A DNA stretch of 33,823 bases from Cytophagales bacterium (GTDB lineage: Bacteria; Bacteroidota; Bacteroidia; Cytophagales; Cyclobacteriaceae), in the NCBI GenBank assembly GCA_003500135.1, contig DNTA01000123.1, positions 1-33,823 on the forward strand. The letters are read 5' to 3'. The notes beneath the pieces are model-generated. The model was not told where the DNA came from, did not search any database, and saw nothing but the letters and a program-made list of their open reading frames with translations. Shown here piece after piece: positions 1-7,586 of the stretch (positions are counted from its first letter, which is position 1; every line of letters starts with the position of its first letter). A program made the translations under genes and the position numbers.

Positions 1-531
1 CTGCATAAGGGAGTATCCGGCCTCCATCATGCGGGCGCCACCAGATTTGGATATGATGAGCAATGGTTTTTTATGTTCGATAGCGTGATCTATGGCGCGG
101 GCAATTTTTTCACCTACAACAGAACCCATGGAACCGCCGATAAAGCTGAAATCCATACAGGCAACCACCAGGTCCAGCCCGTTCATCTTTCCATGCGCGC
201 ATCGGACAGCGTCTTTAAGACCTGTTTTTTGTTGTGAAGCTTTTATTCGGGAAGGATAGGGCTTACTGTCTACAAACTTTAAAGGGTCTGCCGAACTCAT
301 TTTCGGATCGAGCTCAGTAAACTTGTTGTTGTCGAATAGGATTTCGAAATATTCTTTAGAACCAATTCTTACGTGATAATCATCATCGGGGCACACATAT
401 GCGTTGTTTTTAAGTTCGCGCATATGTATGATCTTTCCACTTGGGGTTTTGTACCATAAACCGTCAGGTACGTCTTTCTTATCCTCAGTAGGGGTTTGAA
501 TTCCCTTGTCTTTTCTTAAAAACCAAGCCAT
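1..531 (-). CDS. accD: Acetyl-CoA carboxylase carboxyltransferase subunit beta, N-terminal part (cut by window edge)
   Basis: This is the beta subunit of the carboxyltransferase that moves the carboxyl group from carboxybiotin to acetyl-CoA, the first committed step of fatty acid synthesis in the cytoplasm. I read 177 codons from the ATG at 531 to the window edge, so the C-terminal part is missing. The start [14 protein letters not shown] and the crotonase-fold stretches [20 protein letters not shown] and [12 protein letters not shown] are family signatures. The N-terminal zinc ribbon is degenerate: the first CxxC is TPSG (residues 29-32) and the second is CPDD (47-50), leaving only Cys47. 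A TATATTTG -7 box sits about 25 bases upstream. The gene follows the carB-DUF4834 unit but is separated from it by a terminator. The identification is secure; whether the subunit binds zinc is doubtful. Confidence 0.93.
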   Translation of the reverse strand, partial: MAWFLRKDKGIQTPTEDKKDVPDGLWYKTPSGKIIHMRELKNNAYVCPDDDYHVRIGSKEYFEILFDNNKFTELDPKMSSADPLKFVDSKPYPSRIKASQQKTGLKDAVRCAHGKMNGLDLVVACMDFSFIGGSMGSVVGEKIARAIDHAIEHKKPLLIISKSGGARMMEAGYSLMQ

Positions 532-557
532 ATTGTTTTTTTTAGCTGTCGTATTGG

Positions 558-565
558 CAAATATA
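558..565 (-). promoter_or_regulatory. Bacteroidota -7 promoter element for accD
   Basis: On the minus strand this reads TATATTTG, an exact match to the Bacteroidota -7 consensus TAnnTTTG. Transcription would begin around 551, giving a leader of about 20 bases before the accD ATG. No good TTG -33 element lies 17-23 bases upstream, so the call rests on the -7 box and its placement just after the upstream terminator. Confidence 0.5.
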
Positions 566-587
566 GAATTTTTTCTGCAATCGCCTT

Positions 588-617
588 AAAAAAGAAAAAG
601 AGGTCATTTCACCTCTT
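588..617 (-). terminator. Rho-independent terminator after carB-DUF4834
   Basis: On the minus strand a 7-bp stem AAGAGGT/ACCTCTT (617-611 and 604-598) encloses a 6-base loop and is followed by a T-rich tract with one interruption (597-588). The stop codon of the DUF4834 gene lies inside the hairpin. It would end the carB-DUF4834 transcript before accD. Confidence 0.7.
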
Positions 618-837
618 CGTAATCCACGTATTCACCGCCTTTATACGACTGTTTATGTTGTTTTTTATTCTGATTGGGCACATAGTCAATGTTCACCTCG
701 TCATTCTTCCTGTTCCTTCTTTTTTGGTCATGAAACTGCCGCTTTTCACCCTGCCGGCCCATCATGAGCTTAAATAAGTTGCCTATAAACCGGAAAACCA
801 GGTACATCAAAAGGATAAAAAGCAGCAGTTTTAACAT
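604..837 (-). CDS. DUF4834 family small membrane protein
   Basis: A 77-residue protein with one N-terminal hydrophobic segment (about residues 2-22), then a strongly basic, Gln/Asn/Lys-rich region and an acidic end (GGEYVDYEEVK). That order, and the C-terminal GGEYVDYEEV, match the Bacteroidota family DUF4834 as I recall it. The function is unknown; it should be a single-pass inner membrane protein with a cytoplasmic basic tail. It starts 8 bases after the carB stop, so it is probably co-transcribed with carB and ended by the hairpin overlapping its stop codon. No known enzyme motif is visible. The reading frame is well supported by the tight spacing and the typical composition. Confidence 0.75.
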   Translation of the reverse strand: MLKLLLFILLMYLVFRFIGNLFKLMMGRQGEKRQFHDQKRRNRKNDEVNIDYVPNQNKKQHKQSYKGGEYVDYEEVK

Positions 838-845
838 ATTCTATT

Positions 846-3659
846 TTATTTACTTAAGTAAAGATTTCTTTCAGAATAAAGCTGTAGGAAATAATCGTCT
901 AACAGATCTTCTATGAAGTAAATTGATTCGCCGGTCGACTTCATTTCAGGACCGAGCTCTTTATTGACATTTGGAAACTTGTTAAACGAAAACACGGGTT
1001 CTTTGATCGCATATCCATGTTTTTGAGGGTTGAATTTAATGTCTTTCAACTTCTTTTTCCCCAGCATTACTTTGGTCGCATAATTAACGTAGGGCTCCCC
1101 GTACGCTTTACATATAAATGGAACGGTTCGTGATGCTCTAGGGTTGGCTTCAATTACGTATACTTTGTCGTCTTTTATCGCAAATTGAATATTAATAAGA
1201 CCTACTGTATTGAGTGCCAGGGCAATTCTTTTGGTATAAACCTCCATCTGCTGAATCACAAAATCGCCAAGGTTATATGGTGGAAGTACCGCATTTGAAT
1301 CTCCTGAATGAATGCCTGCGGGTTCAATATGCTGCATTATTCCTAATATATATACTTCTTCGCCGTCGCAAATGGCATCAGCTTCCGCTTCTATGGCCCC
1401 GTCAAGAAAGTGATCGAGCAGTACCTTATTACCGGGGATATCGCGCATGATGTCTACAATATGCGCTTCAAGTTCGCGCTCATTGATTACAATTTTCATG
1501 CTTTGCCCACCCAATACATACGATGGACGTACCAGAAGTGGGAAGCCTATGGTTTGGGATAGTTCAATAGCTTCATCAGCATTTTGTACCGTGCCAAATT
1601 CAGGATACGGAATGTCATTTTCCTTCAGCAGTGTACTGAAGTGCCCCCGGTCTTCGGCGAGGTCAAGCGAACGATAATCTGTGCCAAGTATTTTAATTCC
1701 ATATCTCTCCAGCTTTTCAGCCAGCTTGAGGGCTGTTTGACCACCTAGTTGTACAATTACACCTATTGGGTTTTCATGCAGAATGATCTCGTAAATGTGT
1801 TCCCAGAATACCGGCTCAAAGTACAACTTATCGGAAACATCAGGGTCGGTGGAAACCGTCTCCGGATTGCAGTTGATCATAATGGTTTCATAGCCACACT
1901 CTTTGGCGGCCAGCACACCATGCACGCAGCAATAATCAAACTCGATGCCTTGTCCGATACGGTTTGGCCCGGAGCCGAGGATCACTACCTTTTCCCGATC
2001 AGAGGCCACCGATTCGTTCATGTCGGCAAAGGTGCTGTAGTAATAGGGTGTTTCTGCCACGAATTCCGCAGCACAGGTATCAACCAGTCGATAAACCCGC
2101 TTAATGCCCATGTCGTGCCGTTTTTTGAAAACATCACTTTCGAGGCAGCGCAATAGGTGGGCTATCTGACGGTCTGCATACCCTTTTTCCTTGGCCTCCT
2201 GCATAAGATCGCGCGGGATACTCTCCAGGTCGTATTTCAATATTTCCTTTTCCAGGTGGATCAGGTCTTCAATCTGATGAAGGAACCAGGGGTCGATTTT
2301 GGTGAGGTTGTAAATTGTCTTGAAAGGGATTCCTAATTTGAAAGCGTCATATATATGGAAAAGCCGGTTCCAACTCGGATGCTCTAGGCTGTAAAGAATA
2401 CGTTCCCTGTCGGTTAGCTCTTTGGCATCGGCGCCGAGACCGTTTCGCTTAATTTCAAGAGACTGACATGCTTTTTGTAATGCTTCCTGGAAATTGCGTC
2501 CAATACCCATTACCTCACCCACGGCTTTCATCTGCAGTCCGAGTTTACGATCAGATCCTTTGAATTTATCGAAGTTCCAACGCGGTATTTTAACGATCAC
2601 ATAATCGAGTGATGGTTCAAAATATGCCGGGGTGGTTTTGGTGATTTGATTCTGTATCTCATCAAGAGTGTAACCGAGCGCCAGTTTAGCAGCTACCTTG
2701 GCGATTGGATATCCGGTAGCTTTCGAAGCAAGGGCTGATGAGCGCGAAACCCTGGGGTTGATCTCAATACCAATTATTTTGTCATCATCGGGATTGACGG
2801 CAAACTGAACGTTACAGCCTCCGGCAAATTCACCTATGCCATTCATCATCATTATGGCCAGGTCACGCATTTCCTGGTATACGGTATCGGGAAGGGTCAT
2901 AGCTGGGGCAACGGTGATCGAATCCCCGGTATGAACGCCCATTGGATCGAAGTTTTCTATCGAACAAATAATGATCACATTGCCTTTTCTATCCCGAAGC
3001 AATTCGAGCTCATATTCTTTCCAACCCAGTATGCTTTGTTCTACCAGAACTTCGTGAATCGGCGATGCATTTAACCCGGTGGTCAGGGCTTCATCAAATT
3101 CTGCTTCGGTATTTACAAAACCACCACCTGTTCCGCCAAGGGTATATGAAGGTCGTATTACAAGTGGGAAGCCGATTTCTTGTGCAATCTCACGGCCCTG
3201 AAGAAAGGAGGTGGCCGTTTTTCCTTCGCAAACGTTCACACCGATTTCCTTCATTCGAAGCCTGAACTTTTCCCGGTTTTCAGTGGTCTCAATCGCGTCT
3301 ATATCTACACCGATGAGTTTAACACCGAATTTTTCCCATATCCCGGCATTCTGGCAGTCTATTGCCAGGTTGAGGGCAGTCTGTCCTCCCATAGTAGGTA
3401 ATACGGCATCGATGTCGTGCTTTTTGAGAATTTCGATTATTGATTTTTTTGTGAGCGGCTTCAAATAAATATTGTCAGCAGTCACCGGGTCAGTCATGAT
3501 CGTAGCAGGGTTTGAATTGATCAATGTCACTTCAATACCTTCTTCGCGCAATGAACGGGAAGCCTGTGAACCGGAATAATCGAATTCGCAGGCCTGACCT
3601 ATAATAATAGGACCGCTTCCAATAATTAAGACGGATTTGATACTGGGATCTTTTGGCAT
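846..3659 (-). CDS. carB: Carbamoyl-phosphate synthase large subunit, short form without allosteric domain
   Basis: This subunit makes carbamoyl phosphate from bicarbonate, ATP and glutamine-derived ammonia for pyrimidine and arginine synthesis. Its glutaminase partner CarA is not in the window. The 937 residues hold the two homologous ATP-grasp halves: the carboxyphosphate half opens with [20 protein letters not shown] and has [12 protein letters not shown]; after a helical oligomerisation region, the carbamoyl-phosphate half opens with [19 protein letters not shown] and has [11 protein letters not shown]. The E. coli protein has about 1073 residues. This one stops just after [10 protein letters not shown], where the methylglyoxal-synthase-like regulatory domain (UMP/ornithine/IMP site) would start. 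The next gene begins 8 bases later, so no remnant of that domain follows. A -7 box at 3707-3714 suits this start. The enzyme identity is secure. Confidence 0.97.
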   Translation of the reverse strand: MPKDPSIKSVLIIGSGPIIIGQACEFDYSGSQASRSLREEGIEVTLINSNPATIMTDPVTADNIYLKPLTKKSIIEILKKHDIDAVLPTMGGQTALNLAIDCQNAGIWEKFGVKLIGVDIDAIETTENREKFRLRMKEIGVNVCEGKTATSFLQGREIAQEIGFPLVIRPSYTLGGTGGGFVNTEAEFDEALTTGLNASPIHEVLVEQSILGWKEYELELLRDRKGNVIIICSIENFDPMGVHTGDSITVAPAMTLPDTVYQEMRDLAIMMMNGIGEFAGGCNVQFAVNPDDDKIIGIEINPRVSRSSALASKATGYPIAKVAAKLALGYTLDEIQNQITKTTPAYFEPSLDYVIVKIPRWNFDKFKGSDRKLGLQMKAVGEVMGIGRNFQEALQKACQSLEIKRNGLGADAKELTDRERILYSLEHPSWNRLFHIYDAFKLGIPFKTIYNLTKIDPWFLHQIEDLIHLEKEILKYDLESIPRDLMQEAKEKGYADRQIAHLLRCLESDVFKKRHDMGIKRVYRLVDTCAAEFVAETPYYYSTFADMNESVASDREKVVILGSGPNRIGQGIEFDYCCVHGVLAAKECGYETIMINCNPETVSTDPDVSDKLYFEPVFWEHIYEIILHENPIGVIVQLGGQTALKLAEKLERYGIKILGTDYRSLDLAEDRGHFSTLLKENDIPYPEFGTVQNADEAIELSQTIGFPLLVRPSYVLGGQSMKIVINERELEAHIVDIMRDIPGNKVLLDHFLDGAIEAEADAICDGEEVYILGIMQHIEPAGIHSGDSNAVLPPYNLGDFVIQQMEVYTKRIALALNTVGLINIQFAIKDDKVYVIEANPRASRTVPFICKAYGEPYVNYATKVMLGKKKLKDIKFNPQKHGYAIKEPVFSFNKFPNVNKELGPEMKSTGESIYFIEDLLDDYFLQLYSERNLYLSK

Positions 3660-3706
3660 GTGAGATTTAAATTTGCTGCTTTAATATACATTCAGATAAA
3701 TTGGGG

Positions 3707-3714
3707 CAAAGTTA
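3707..3714 (-). promoter_or_regulatory. Bacteroidota -7 promoter element for carB
   Basis: The minus strand reads TAACTTTG, an exact TAnnTTTG match, 48 bases before the carB ATG. Transcription would start near 3700, leaving a leader of about 40 bases. The -33 region is T-rich but has no clear TTG. Confidence 0.5.
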
Positions 3715-3809
3715 GTAGATAAGATGTTTGGATAAAAGCGATTTTTAAATTTGATAAGAGCTACAGGATTTAGTTGTAATAGTTTTTCCAAGCCTGAAAT
3801 AAAATGGCC

Positions 3810-3932
3810 TTAGACAGGAGAATCATTTAAAATTGTATTTTTCAGGCAATTATCTGCATTGTTTTTATCGAAAGAATAAATGATTTGATCTTTCAAGCCA
3901 TTCAATTGATCGAAAGCAGGGTGCAAAAGCAT
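3810..3932 (-). CDS. Candidate 40-aa small protein upstream of carB
   Basis: The 460 bases between carB and the DUF190 gene hold no long gene. On the minus strand there is an ATG-started frame of 40 codons (begins MLLHPAFDQLNGLKDQ, ends LNDSPV, stop TAA). It starts about 62 bases downstream of an exact -7 box, TATCTTTG at 4001-3994. The codons look ordinary and the product is soluble-looking, with one Cys and no membrane segment. I recognise no family. It could instead be a leader peptide or part of a small RNA ahead of carB: its stop is 150 bases before the carB start, and carB has its own -7 box in between. The frame is read directly from the sequence; that it is translated is inference. 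Confidence 0.35.
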   Translation of the reverse strand: MLLHPAFDQLNGLKDQIIYSFDKNNADNCLKNTILNDSPV

Positions 3933-3993
3933 GGTTTATTGAGGAGAAGCGCTTACCTTTATATTGTTCGATGGAGAAAAGGCCCGGCGCTAG

Positions 3994-4001
3994 CAAAGAT
4001 A
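3994..4001 (-). promoter_or_regulatory. Orphan -7 promoter element (TATCTTTG) upstream of the candidate small ORF
   Basis: The minus strand reads TATCTTTG, the same octamer as in the rpsP and mraZ promoters of this window. The only thing downstream before carB is the 40-codon frame at 3932-3810, so this box would drive that frame, a long carB leader, or a small RNA. The -33 element is weak. Confidence 0.4.
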
Positions 4002-4092
4002 ACAGGTGTTGAAGATATATACTTTTTTAACTTATTGACACTTAATTTTTTAAACTATTCGATCGATTTTTTAAGCTTTAGTGATACGATTT

Positions 4093-4121
4093 AAAAATCC
4101 CGGTTTCGCACCGGGATTTTT
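4093..4121. terminator. Strong hairpin terminator after DUF190 (works in both directions)
   Basis: An 11-bp perfect stem (4093-4103 with 4111-4121, sequence AAAAATCCCGG and its complement) encloses a 7-base loop, with A runs before and T runs after. Its most likely job is to end the crcB-DUF190 transcript on the minus strand. It overlaps the stop codon of the DUF190 gene. Confidence 0.8.
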
Positions 4122-4452
4122 ATTTTGACTGATATTTGAATACTTCTACCTTCTCTATTGTTACCAAACCATCATTCACCACTTCATCCAGCCAGGGCAA
4201 AAACTTTTCTACTTTATTTTCCTCATCCACAATTTCGATTATGATTGGAAGGTCTTCCGATAGCCTGAGGACTTTCGTTGTATGAATACGACTATTGGCG
4301 CCAAAACCCATGGCGCCACGTAGCACAGTGGCCCCGGCCAGGCCTCGTTTTCTTGCCTCTTCTACAATCTTTTCATATAGAGGTTTGCCAGAAAGATGAT
4401 CACCCTCTCCTATAAATATTCTTACGAGTTTTCCAGTTTTAGGCAGTTTCAT
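4120..4452 (-). CDS. DUF190 family protein linked to fluoride exporter
   Basis: A 110-residue protein of the DUF190 family. The signature is the N-terminal LVRIFIGEGDH followed by a PII-like alpha/beta layout, ending the first half with VLRGAMGFGANSRIH. Family members often sit beside crcB/fluC, as here, where this gene starts 34 bases after the crcB stop; a role in fluoride tolerance or regulation of the channel is therefore plausible but not proven. The protein is soluble with no membrane segment, so it should be cytoplasmic. The strong hairpin that overlaps its stop codon ends the two-gene unit. I am sure of the family, not of the function. Confidence 0.88.
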   Translation of the reverse strand: MKLPKTGKLVRIFIGEGDHLSGKPLYEKIVEEARKRGLAGATVLRGAMGFGANSRIHTTKVLRLSEDLPIIIEIVDEENKVEKFLPWLDEVVNDGLVTIEKVEVFKYQSK

Positions 4453-4486
4453 TTTCTTCCGGTTAACTTTTTATCATCTAAACTTA

Positions 4487-4864
4487 TTATCTGACAATCA
4501 ATAGCTTAACCAGCAAAAAGCCAGCCACTACACCAATAAATCCCAAAAGGTTGTTCCCCAAAAAGTTGAGAACCGCAAGTTTGATTTCCTGATCACGAAC
4601 CAGGTTGAGCGTTTCGAGACTGTATGAAGAAAAAGTGGTAAAGCCTCCAAATAAACCGGTGAATAAGAACAATCGATGATTGACCTGTAAGTTGCCCGAC
4701 TCGAAAACAGCCCAAAAGACACCGATAAAGAAGGACCCAAGAACATTGACCGCCATAGTTCCATAGGGAAATACTCCAGGCCCCCATTGCATTGCCCAGC
4801 CTGAGACCAGATAACGTAGTAAGGTGCCCAAGGCTCCTCCTCCCATTAACCACAATAACTTCAT
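4487..4864 (-). CDS. crcB: Fluoride ion channel/exporter CrcB (Fluc)
   Basis: A 125-residue membrane protein with four hydrophobic segments, the usual size and layout of Fluc channels, which work as dual-topology dimers to let fluoride leave the cell. Family marks are the N-terminal GGGALGTLLRY, Asn40 in the MAVNVLGSFFIG segment, and GGFTTFSSYSLE (residues 73 onward), which carries the phenylalanine and Ser/Thr residues that line the fluoride pore and the central Na+ region. It leads a two-gene minus-strand unit with DUF190. I looked for a fluoride (crcB-motif) riboswitch in the 140 bases upstream and did not find its conserved core. A weak -7-like box (TATATTAG, 4876-4869) lies almost at the start, which would make the mRNA nearly leaderless. 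Confidence 0.95.
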   Translation of the reverse strand: MKLLWLMGGGALGTLLRYLVSGWAMQWGPGVFPYGTMAVNVLGSFFIGVFWAVFESGNLQVNHRLFLFTGLFGGFTTFSSYSLETLNLVRDQEIKLAVLNFLGNNLLGFIGVVAGFLLVKLLIVR

Positions 4865-4926
4865 TGTGCTAATATAGGGGATTATTAGCAGTCATATATC
4901 CTTTGAAACCGATATGTCGAAATTAA

Positions 4927-5004
4927 TCAACCAACAAAAAGGATGAAGGCCAATAAAAAAAGTGCCAACAATTTTAATAGATGTTTTACAATAGCGAAAA
5001 ACAT
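4927..5004 (-). CDS. Candidate 25-aa hydrophobic peptide upstream of crcB
   Basis: The 356 bases between crcB and the next plus-strand gene contain a minus-strand ATG frame of 25 codons, MFFAIVKHLLKLLALF followed by more hydrophobic residues, stop TGA. It would be a single transmembrane helix with two Lys and one His near the N-terminal side. It ends 62 bases before crcB on the same strand, so it could be a small membrane protein of the same transcript. No ribosome binding site or convincing -7 box is visible, and a chance frame of this length in AT-rich DNA is possible. Nothing else was recognised between 5005 and 5220. Confidence 0.28.
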   Translation of the reverse strand: MFFAIVKHLLKLLALFLLAFILFVG

Positions 5005-5220
5005 AGCGTTAAATTTTTACTCTCTTCCAGTTATTTGCCAATATAGAAAATTTTTCAATTATAAATTTCAATTTCTTAAGTAAAAAGGGAGTAATTCATG
5101 GTGTATCTTAATACGTTTTGTTATTCCATTCTAATTTCTTTTCATTAATAAAATTGCTTCAACATTTGCCAAAGAAAAGTAACTTAGGCCGTTTAACTAA
5201 TTAGGAACAAAAGCAATGAT

Positions 5221-5703
5221 ATGGAAGAGAACAAGGAGATTCAAAAGGTAATTCTTAGTCAATTTGAAATGGGCAACCGGTTATTCAACAGAGTAATTTA
5301 TGTGGCTATGGCTACCGTACTCATTACGAGCGGTATTGCACAAATGATCAACCACTATGGCAACAAGAACATTTTCTTTTATCTCGCAATTGTGGTGATT
5401 GTGTTGGGTATGTATGGCATTATTGTAGGGCTATGGTTACTATCATCACATTCAGGTTTTATACCTCGTTTCGTGCTTGATCATAATGTTGTAACGCTGA
5501 GGAATTACTTATTTGGCAATACGGAAAAAATTGATCTTGACCAGATAAAATCTGTAAAGATCGGCAATTATGAATTGAGTTTTACGGATACTAAAGGACG
5601 TGAAAAGGTATATCCCATAAATACGCATAAGAAATCCGATTCAAAAAAGATCAGGGAGATTTTGCAAAGAGCATGTGAACCCATGGGCATTTCAATGAAT
5701 TAA
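5221..5703 (+). CDS. Membrane protein of unknown function with a PH-like C-terminal domain
   Basis: A 160-residue protein with two hydrophobic helices (about residues 22-44 and 52-76) joined by a short loop, then a soluble region of about 80 residues. The soluble part (FVLDHNVVTLRNYLFGNTEKIDLDQIKSVKIG and onward) alternates strands and ends in a helix. This resembles the bacterial PH-like domains that follow a pair of helices, but I see no diagnostic motif and make that match only tentatively. The start ATG is preceded by A-rich sequence rather than a Shine-Dalgarno site, as usual here. It stands alone, 90 bases ahead of the TfoX-like gene on the same strand. Function unknown. Confidence 0.7.
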   Translation: MEENKEIQKVILSQFEMGNRLFNRVIYVAMATVLITSGIAQMINHYGNKNIFFYLAIVVIVLGMYGIIVGLWLLSSHSGFIPRFVLDHNVVTLRNYLFGNTEKIDLDQIKSVKIGNYELSFTDTKGREKVYPINTHKKSDSKKIREILQRACEPMGISMN

Positions 5704-5793
5704 TATTGTTGGTTTAATCTATGCCTCAGGAATTATTCCGGTGATCCATGTGTTATTCATAATACTTGAATGATTACTTAAAGCTTTGAGACC

Positions 5794-6072
5794 ATGCATA
5801 AATTGTCAGATTTGCCCAATATTAGCCGGAAAATAGAGCAATTATTGTTACAGGTTGGAATCGATACTCCGGAAAAACTACGATTTCAGGGAAGTGAAAA
5901 AGCTTATAAGCAGATCAGATCGTTATGTCCGGATGCTTGTTTTAATTTGCTTCTTGCGCTGGAAGGGGCTATTCAAAATAAAAACTGGCGAAATCTTTCT
6001 CCCCAGGTAAAAAATTACCTTCAGCAGGTGGTCTTTTTTTACGAAAATGATACGATGGAAGAGAGTTTCTAA
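5794..6072 (+). CDS. Stand-alone TfoX C-terminal domain protein
   Basis: A 92-residue protein whose whole length is the TfoX C-terminal domain: LSDLPNISRKIEQLLLQVGIDTPEKLR, then the Gly-Ser-Glu helix and ALEGAIQNKNWRNLS. The LPNI...VGI part is a helix-hairpin-helix-like fold, and the LEGAI..W motif is the family hallmark. Full TfoX (Sxy) proteins, which activate competence genes in Gammaproteobacteria, carry an extra N-terminal domain that is missing here, so I would not transfer the competence role. Stand-alone copies are known in many bacteria without a defined function. It lies between the two-helix membrane protein and the EamA transporter, all on the plus strand with gaps of 60-90 bases. 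Confidence 0.82.
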   Translation: MHKLSDLPNISRKIEQLLLQVGIDTPEKLRFQGSEKAYKQIRSLCPDACFNLLLALEGAIQNKNWRNLSPQVKNYLQQVVFFYENDTMEESF

Positions 6073-6134
6073 TTAAACTCATTTTCATTTCAATTAGATT
6101 ATGAATACCCTAATATTGTGACAAAATAAATCAA

Positions 6135-7028
6135 ATGTGGGTATTTCTGGCGGTAGCTTCTGCCGTATTTCTGGGTGTTTACGATATTTTTAAAAAGTCA
6201 GCATTGAATGGAAATGCTGTGCTTCCTGTGTTGTTTCTGTCCTCAGTTACCGGAGCCTTTATAATGGCCTGGCCCACTATTTTATCTTCCGCAAACATCA
6301 TTTCATCAGGTTCACTTTTTTATGTTCCTCCAATTGGTCTTGATGCCCACCTGATGATATTATTGAAGTCGGCTATCGTCGTATCTGCATGGACGCTTTC
6401 ATTTTTTGCAATCAAACACTTGCCCATTACCATTGTGTCGCCTATCAGGTCTACCAGTCCGCTCTGGACCTTAATAGGTGCTTTGATTATATATGGAGAG
6501 CGCCTGAACGCGCTGCAATGGAGTGGTATGATAACCACACTGGCTTTTTTCTATATGTTTTCAACCGCAGGAAAAAGGGAGGGGATCCATTTTGGTTCGA
6601 ACAAATACATATGGTATGCCGTGGCTTCCACGGTATTAAATGCCACCAGCGGACTATACGACAAATACCTTTTACAGGTAGTAGATCGAATGGCGGTGCA
6701 GTCTTACTTTTCGTTTTATCAGGTAGTACTGCTTGCACCCATATTAGCGTTTTATTGGTATCCCCGGCGAAAGAAATTCACCCTGTTTCAATTCCGGTGG
6801 GCCATACCTTTCATTGGTCTTTTCCTTATTATCGCAGATTTCCTTTATTTTTATGCTGTACATGAACCGGAAGCCCTTATATCGGTCATAGCAGCTTTGC
6901 GACGCGCAAGTGTATTGGTAGCCTTTGTTTTAGGGGCATTTATTTTTAAAGAGCAGAATTTATCGAGAAAGGGTATATTCCTATTGGGTATTTTGGCAGG
7001 AATACTATTACTCATATTTGGCAGATGA
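6135..7028 (+). CDS. EamA/DMT-family transporter
   Basis: A 297-residue integral membrane protein with about ten hydrophobic segments and an internal duplication, the layout of the drug/metabolite transporter (EamA) superfamily. The segment with PIRSTSPLWTLIGALIIYGERL in the first half, mirrored by SVIAALRRASVLVAFVLGAF and FKEQNL in the second, is the typical end of each EamA repeat. The start MWVFLAVASAVFLGVYDIFKKSAL places the first helix directly at the N terminus. The substrate cannot be told from the sequence; relatives move amino acids, sugars, nucleotides or metabolite waste. The next gene begins directly at its stop codon, suggesting co-expression. Confidence 0.9.
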   Translation: MWVFLAVASAVFLGVYDIFKKSALNGNAVLPVLFLSSVTGAFIMAWPTILSSANIISSGSLFYVPPIGLDAHLMILLKSAIVVSAWTLSFFAIKHLPITIVSPIRSTSPLWTLIGALIIYGERLNALQWSGMITTLAFFYMFSTAGKREGIHFGSNKYIWYAVASTVLNATSGLYDKYLLQVVDRMAVQSYFSFYQVVLLAPILAFYWYPRRKKFTLFQFRWAIPFIGLFLIIADFLYFYAVHEPEALISVIAALRRASVLVAFVLGAFIFKEQNLSRKGIFLLGILAGILLLIFGR

Positions 7029-7029
7029 A

Positions 7030-7530
7030 ATGATATTTTGGAAAAGGAAAGTTGGTGATAATACTTTTAGATTGTGGGCGAACACAAACCAAACCGGTTA
7101 CCTGACCAAAAACAACTGGACTGGAAATGCAGTAGGAGAGTGGGGACAAAAAAGATACTACTTTTTAAGAAAAGGCTTTTTTAGAGTTAGCTATGTTGTC
7201 TTTATTGATGAAAACCCGGAAAATATCGTGGCCTCGATAAAATTCAGTGATTTCAAAACCAACGCCTTAATTAAAGTTGCCGGTAGTGATACTTACCACT
7301 GGCAATCTGATGATGTTTTGGGTTTGAAAAACTCCGTTTGGAAATCAGGAATCAAGGTTTTGAGCTTCAGAAGAAAATGGAGATACGGGGAAGTTGAGTT
7401 TTTGGAAAGGCTTAAAAAAGATGGAACTTTAATATTACTGAGTGGTCTGCTTTCTCAAAATTATTTTTCCAGGTGGCTACTTATAATGGCGCTCTTAATA
7501 TTATTGATTTCAAGCTTGTATATGCAATAG
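7030..7530 (+). CDS. Protein of unknown function, C-terminally membrane-anchored
   Basis: A protein of 166 residues from the ATG at 7030, one base after the stop of the EamA gene; a TTG at 7018 in the same frame would add four residues but overlaps the transporter. The body is rich in Trp, Tyr and Lys (WKRKVGDNTFRLWANTNQ, KRYYFLRKGFFRVSYVVF) with a beta-strand-like pattern. The last 20 or so residues (SRWLLIMALLILLISSLYMQ) form one helix, so it looks tail-anchored with the body in the cytoplasm. I do not recognise the family. Its body loosely resembles lipid-binding or LURP-one-like barrels, a guess from strand pattern only. A hairpin follows the stop. Confidence 0.7.
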   Translation: MIFWKRKVGDNTFRLWANTNQTGYLTKNNWTGNAVGEWGQKRYYFLRKGFFRVSYVVFIDENPENIVASIKFSDFKTNALIKVAGSDTYHWQSDDVLGLKNSVWKSGIKVLSFRRKWRYGEVEFLERLKKDGTLILLSGLLSQNYFSRWLLIMALLILLISSLYMQ

Positions 7531-7533
7531 AAA

Positions 7534-7559
7534 AAAGGCCACCCTAATGGATGGCCTTT
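7534..7559. terminator. Hairpin terminator between convergent genes
   Basis: AAAGGCCA (7534-7541) pairs with TGGCCTTT (7552-7559), extended by two more G-C pairs around a TAAT loop with one mismatch. An A run on the left gives a T tract on the minus strand, so it serves the M13 peptidase gene best; it may also stop readthrough from the plus-strand gene. Confidence 0.7.
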
Positions 7560-7586
7560 CAAGATAAATTCATGCTGAAGTACCTG

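Noticed and set aside
1749..2156. 135-codon plus-strand frame inside carB
   Set aside because: Lies fully antisense to a conserved part of carB and resembles no protein family.
846..3659. Frameshift as the cause of the short CarB
   Set aside because: Only 8 bases separate the stop from the next gene, and the short length fits a clean domain boundary, so no lost downstream frame exists.
3885..4094. Plus-strand 69-codon frame in the gap between carB and DUF190
   Set aside because: It begins with TTG, has no promoter, runs into the terminator hairpin and looks like chance AT-rich sequence; the minus-strand 40-codon frame is the better candidate there.
4865..5004. Fluoride riboswitch upstream of crcB
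   Set aside because: The conserved core of the crcB motif could not be found by eye on the minus strand.
6389..6865. 158-codon plus-strand frame overlapping the EamA transporter in another frame
   Set aside because: The transporter frame has the expected helices and motifs; the overlapping product looks like a random translation.
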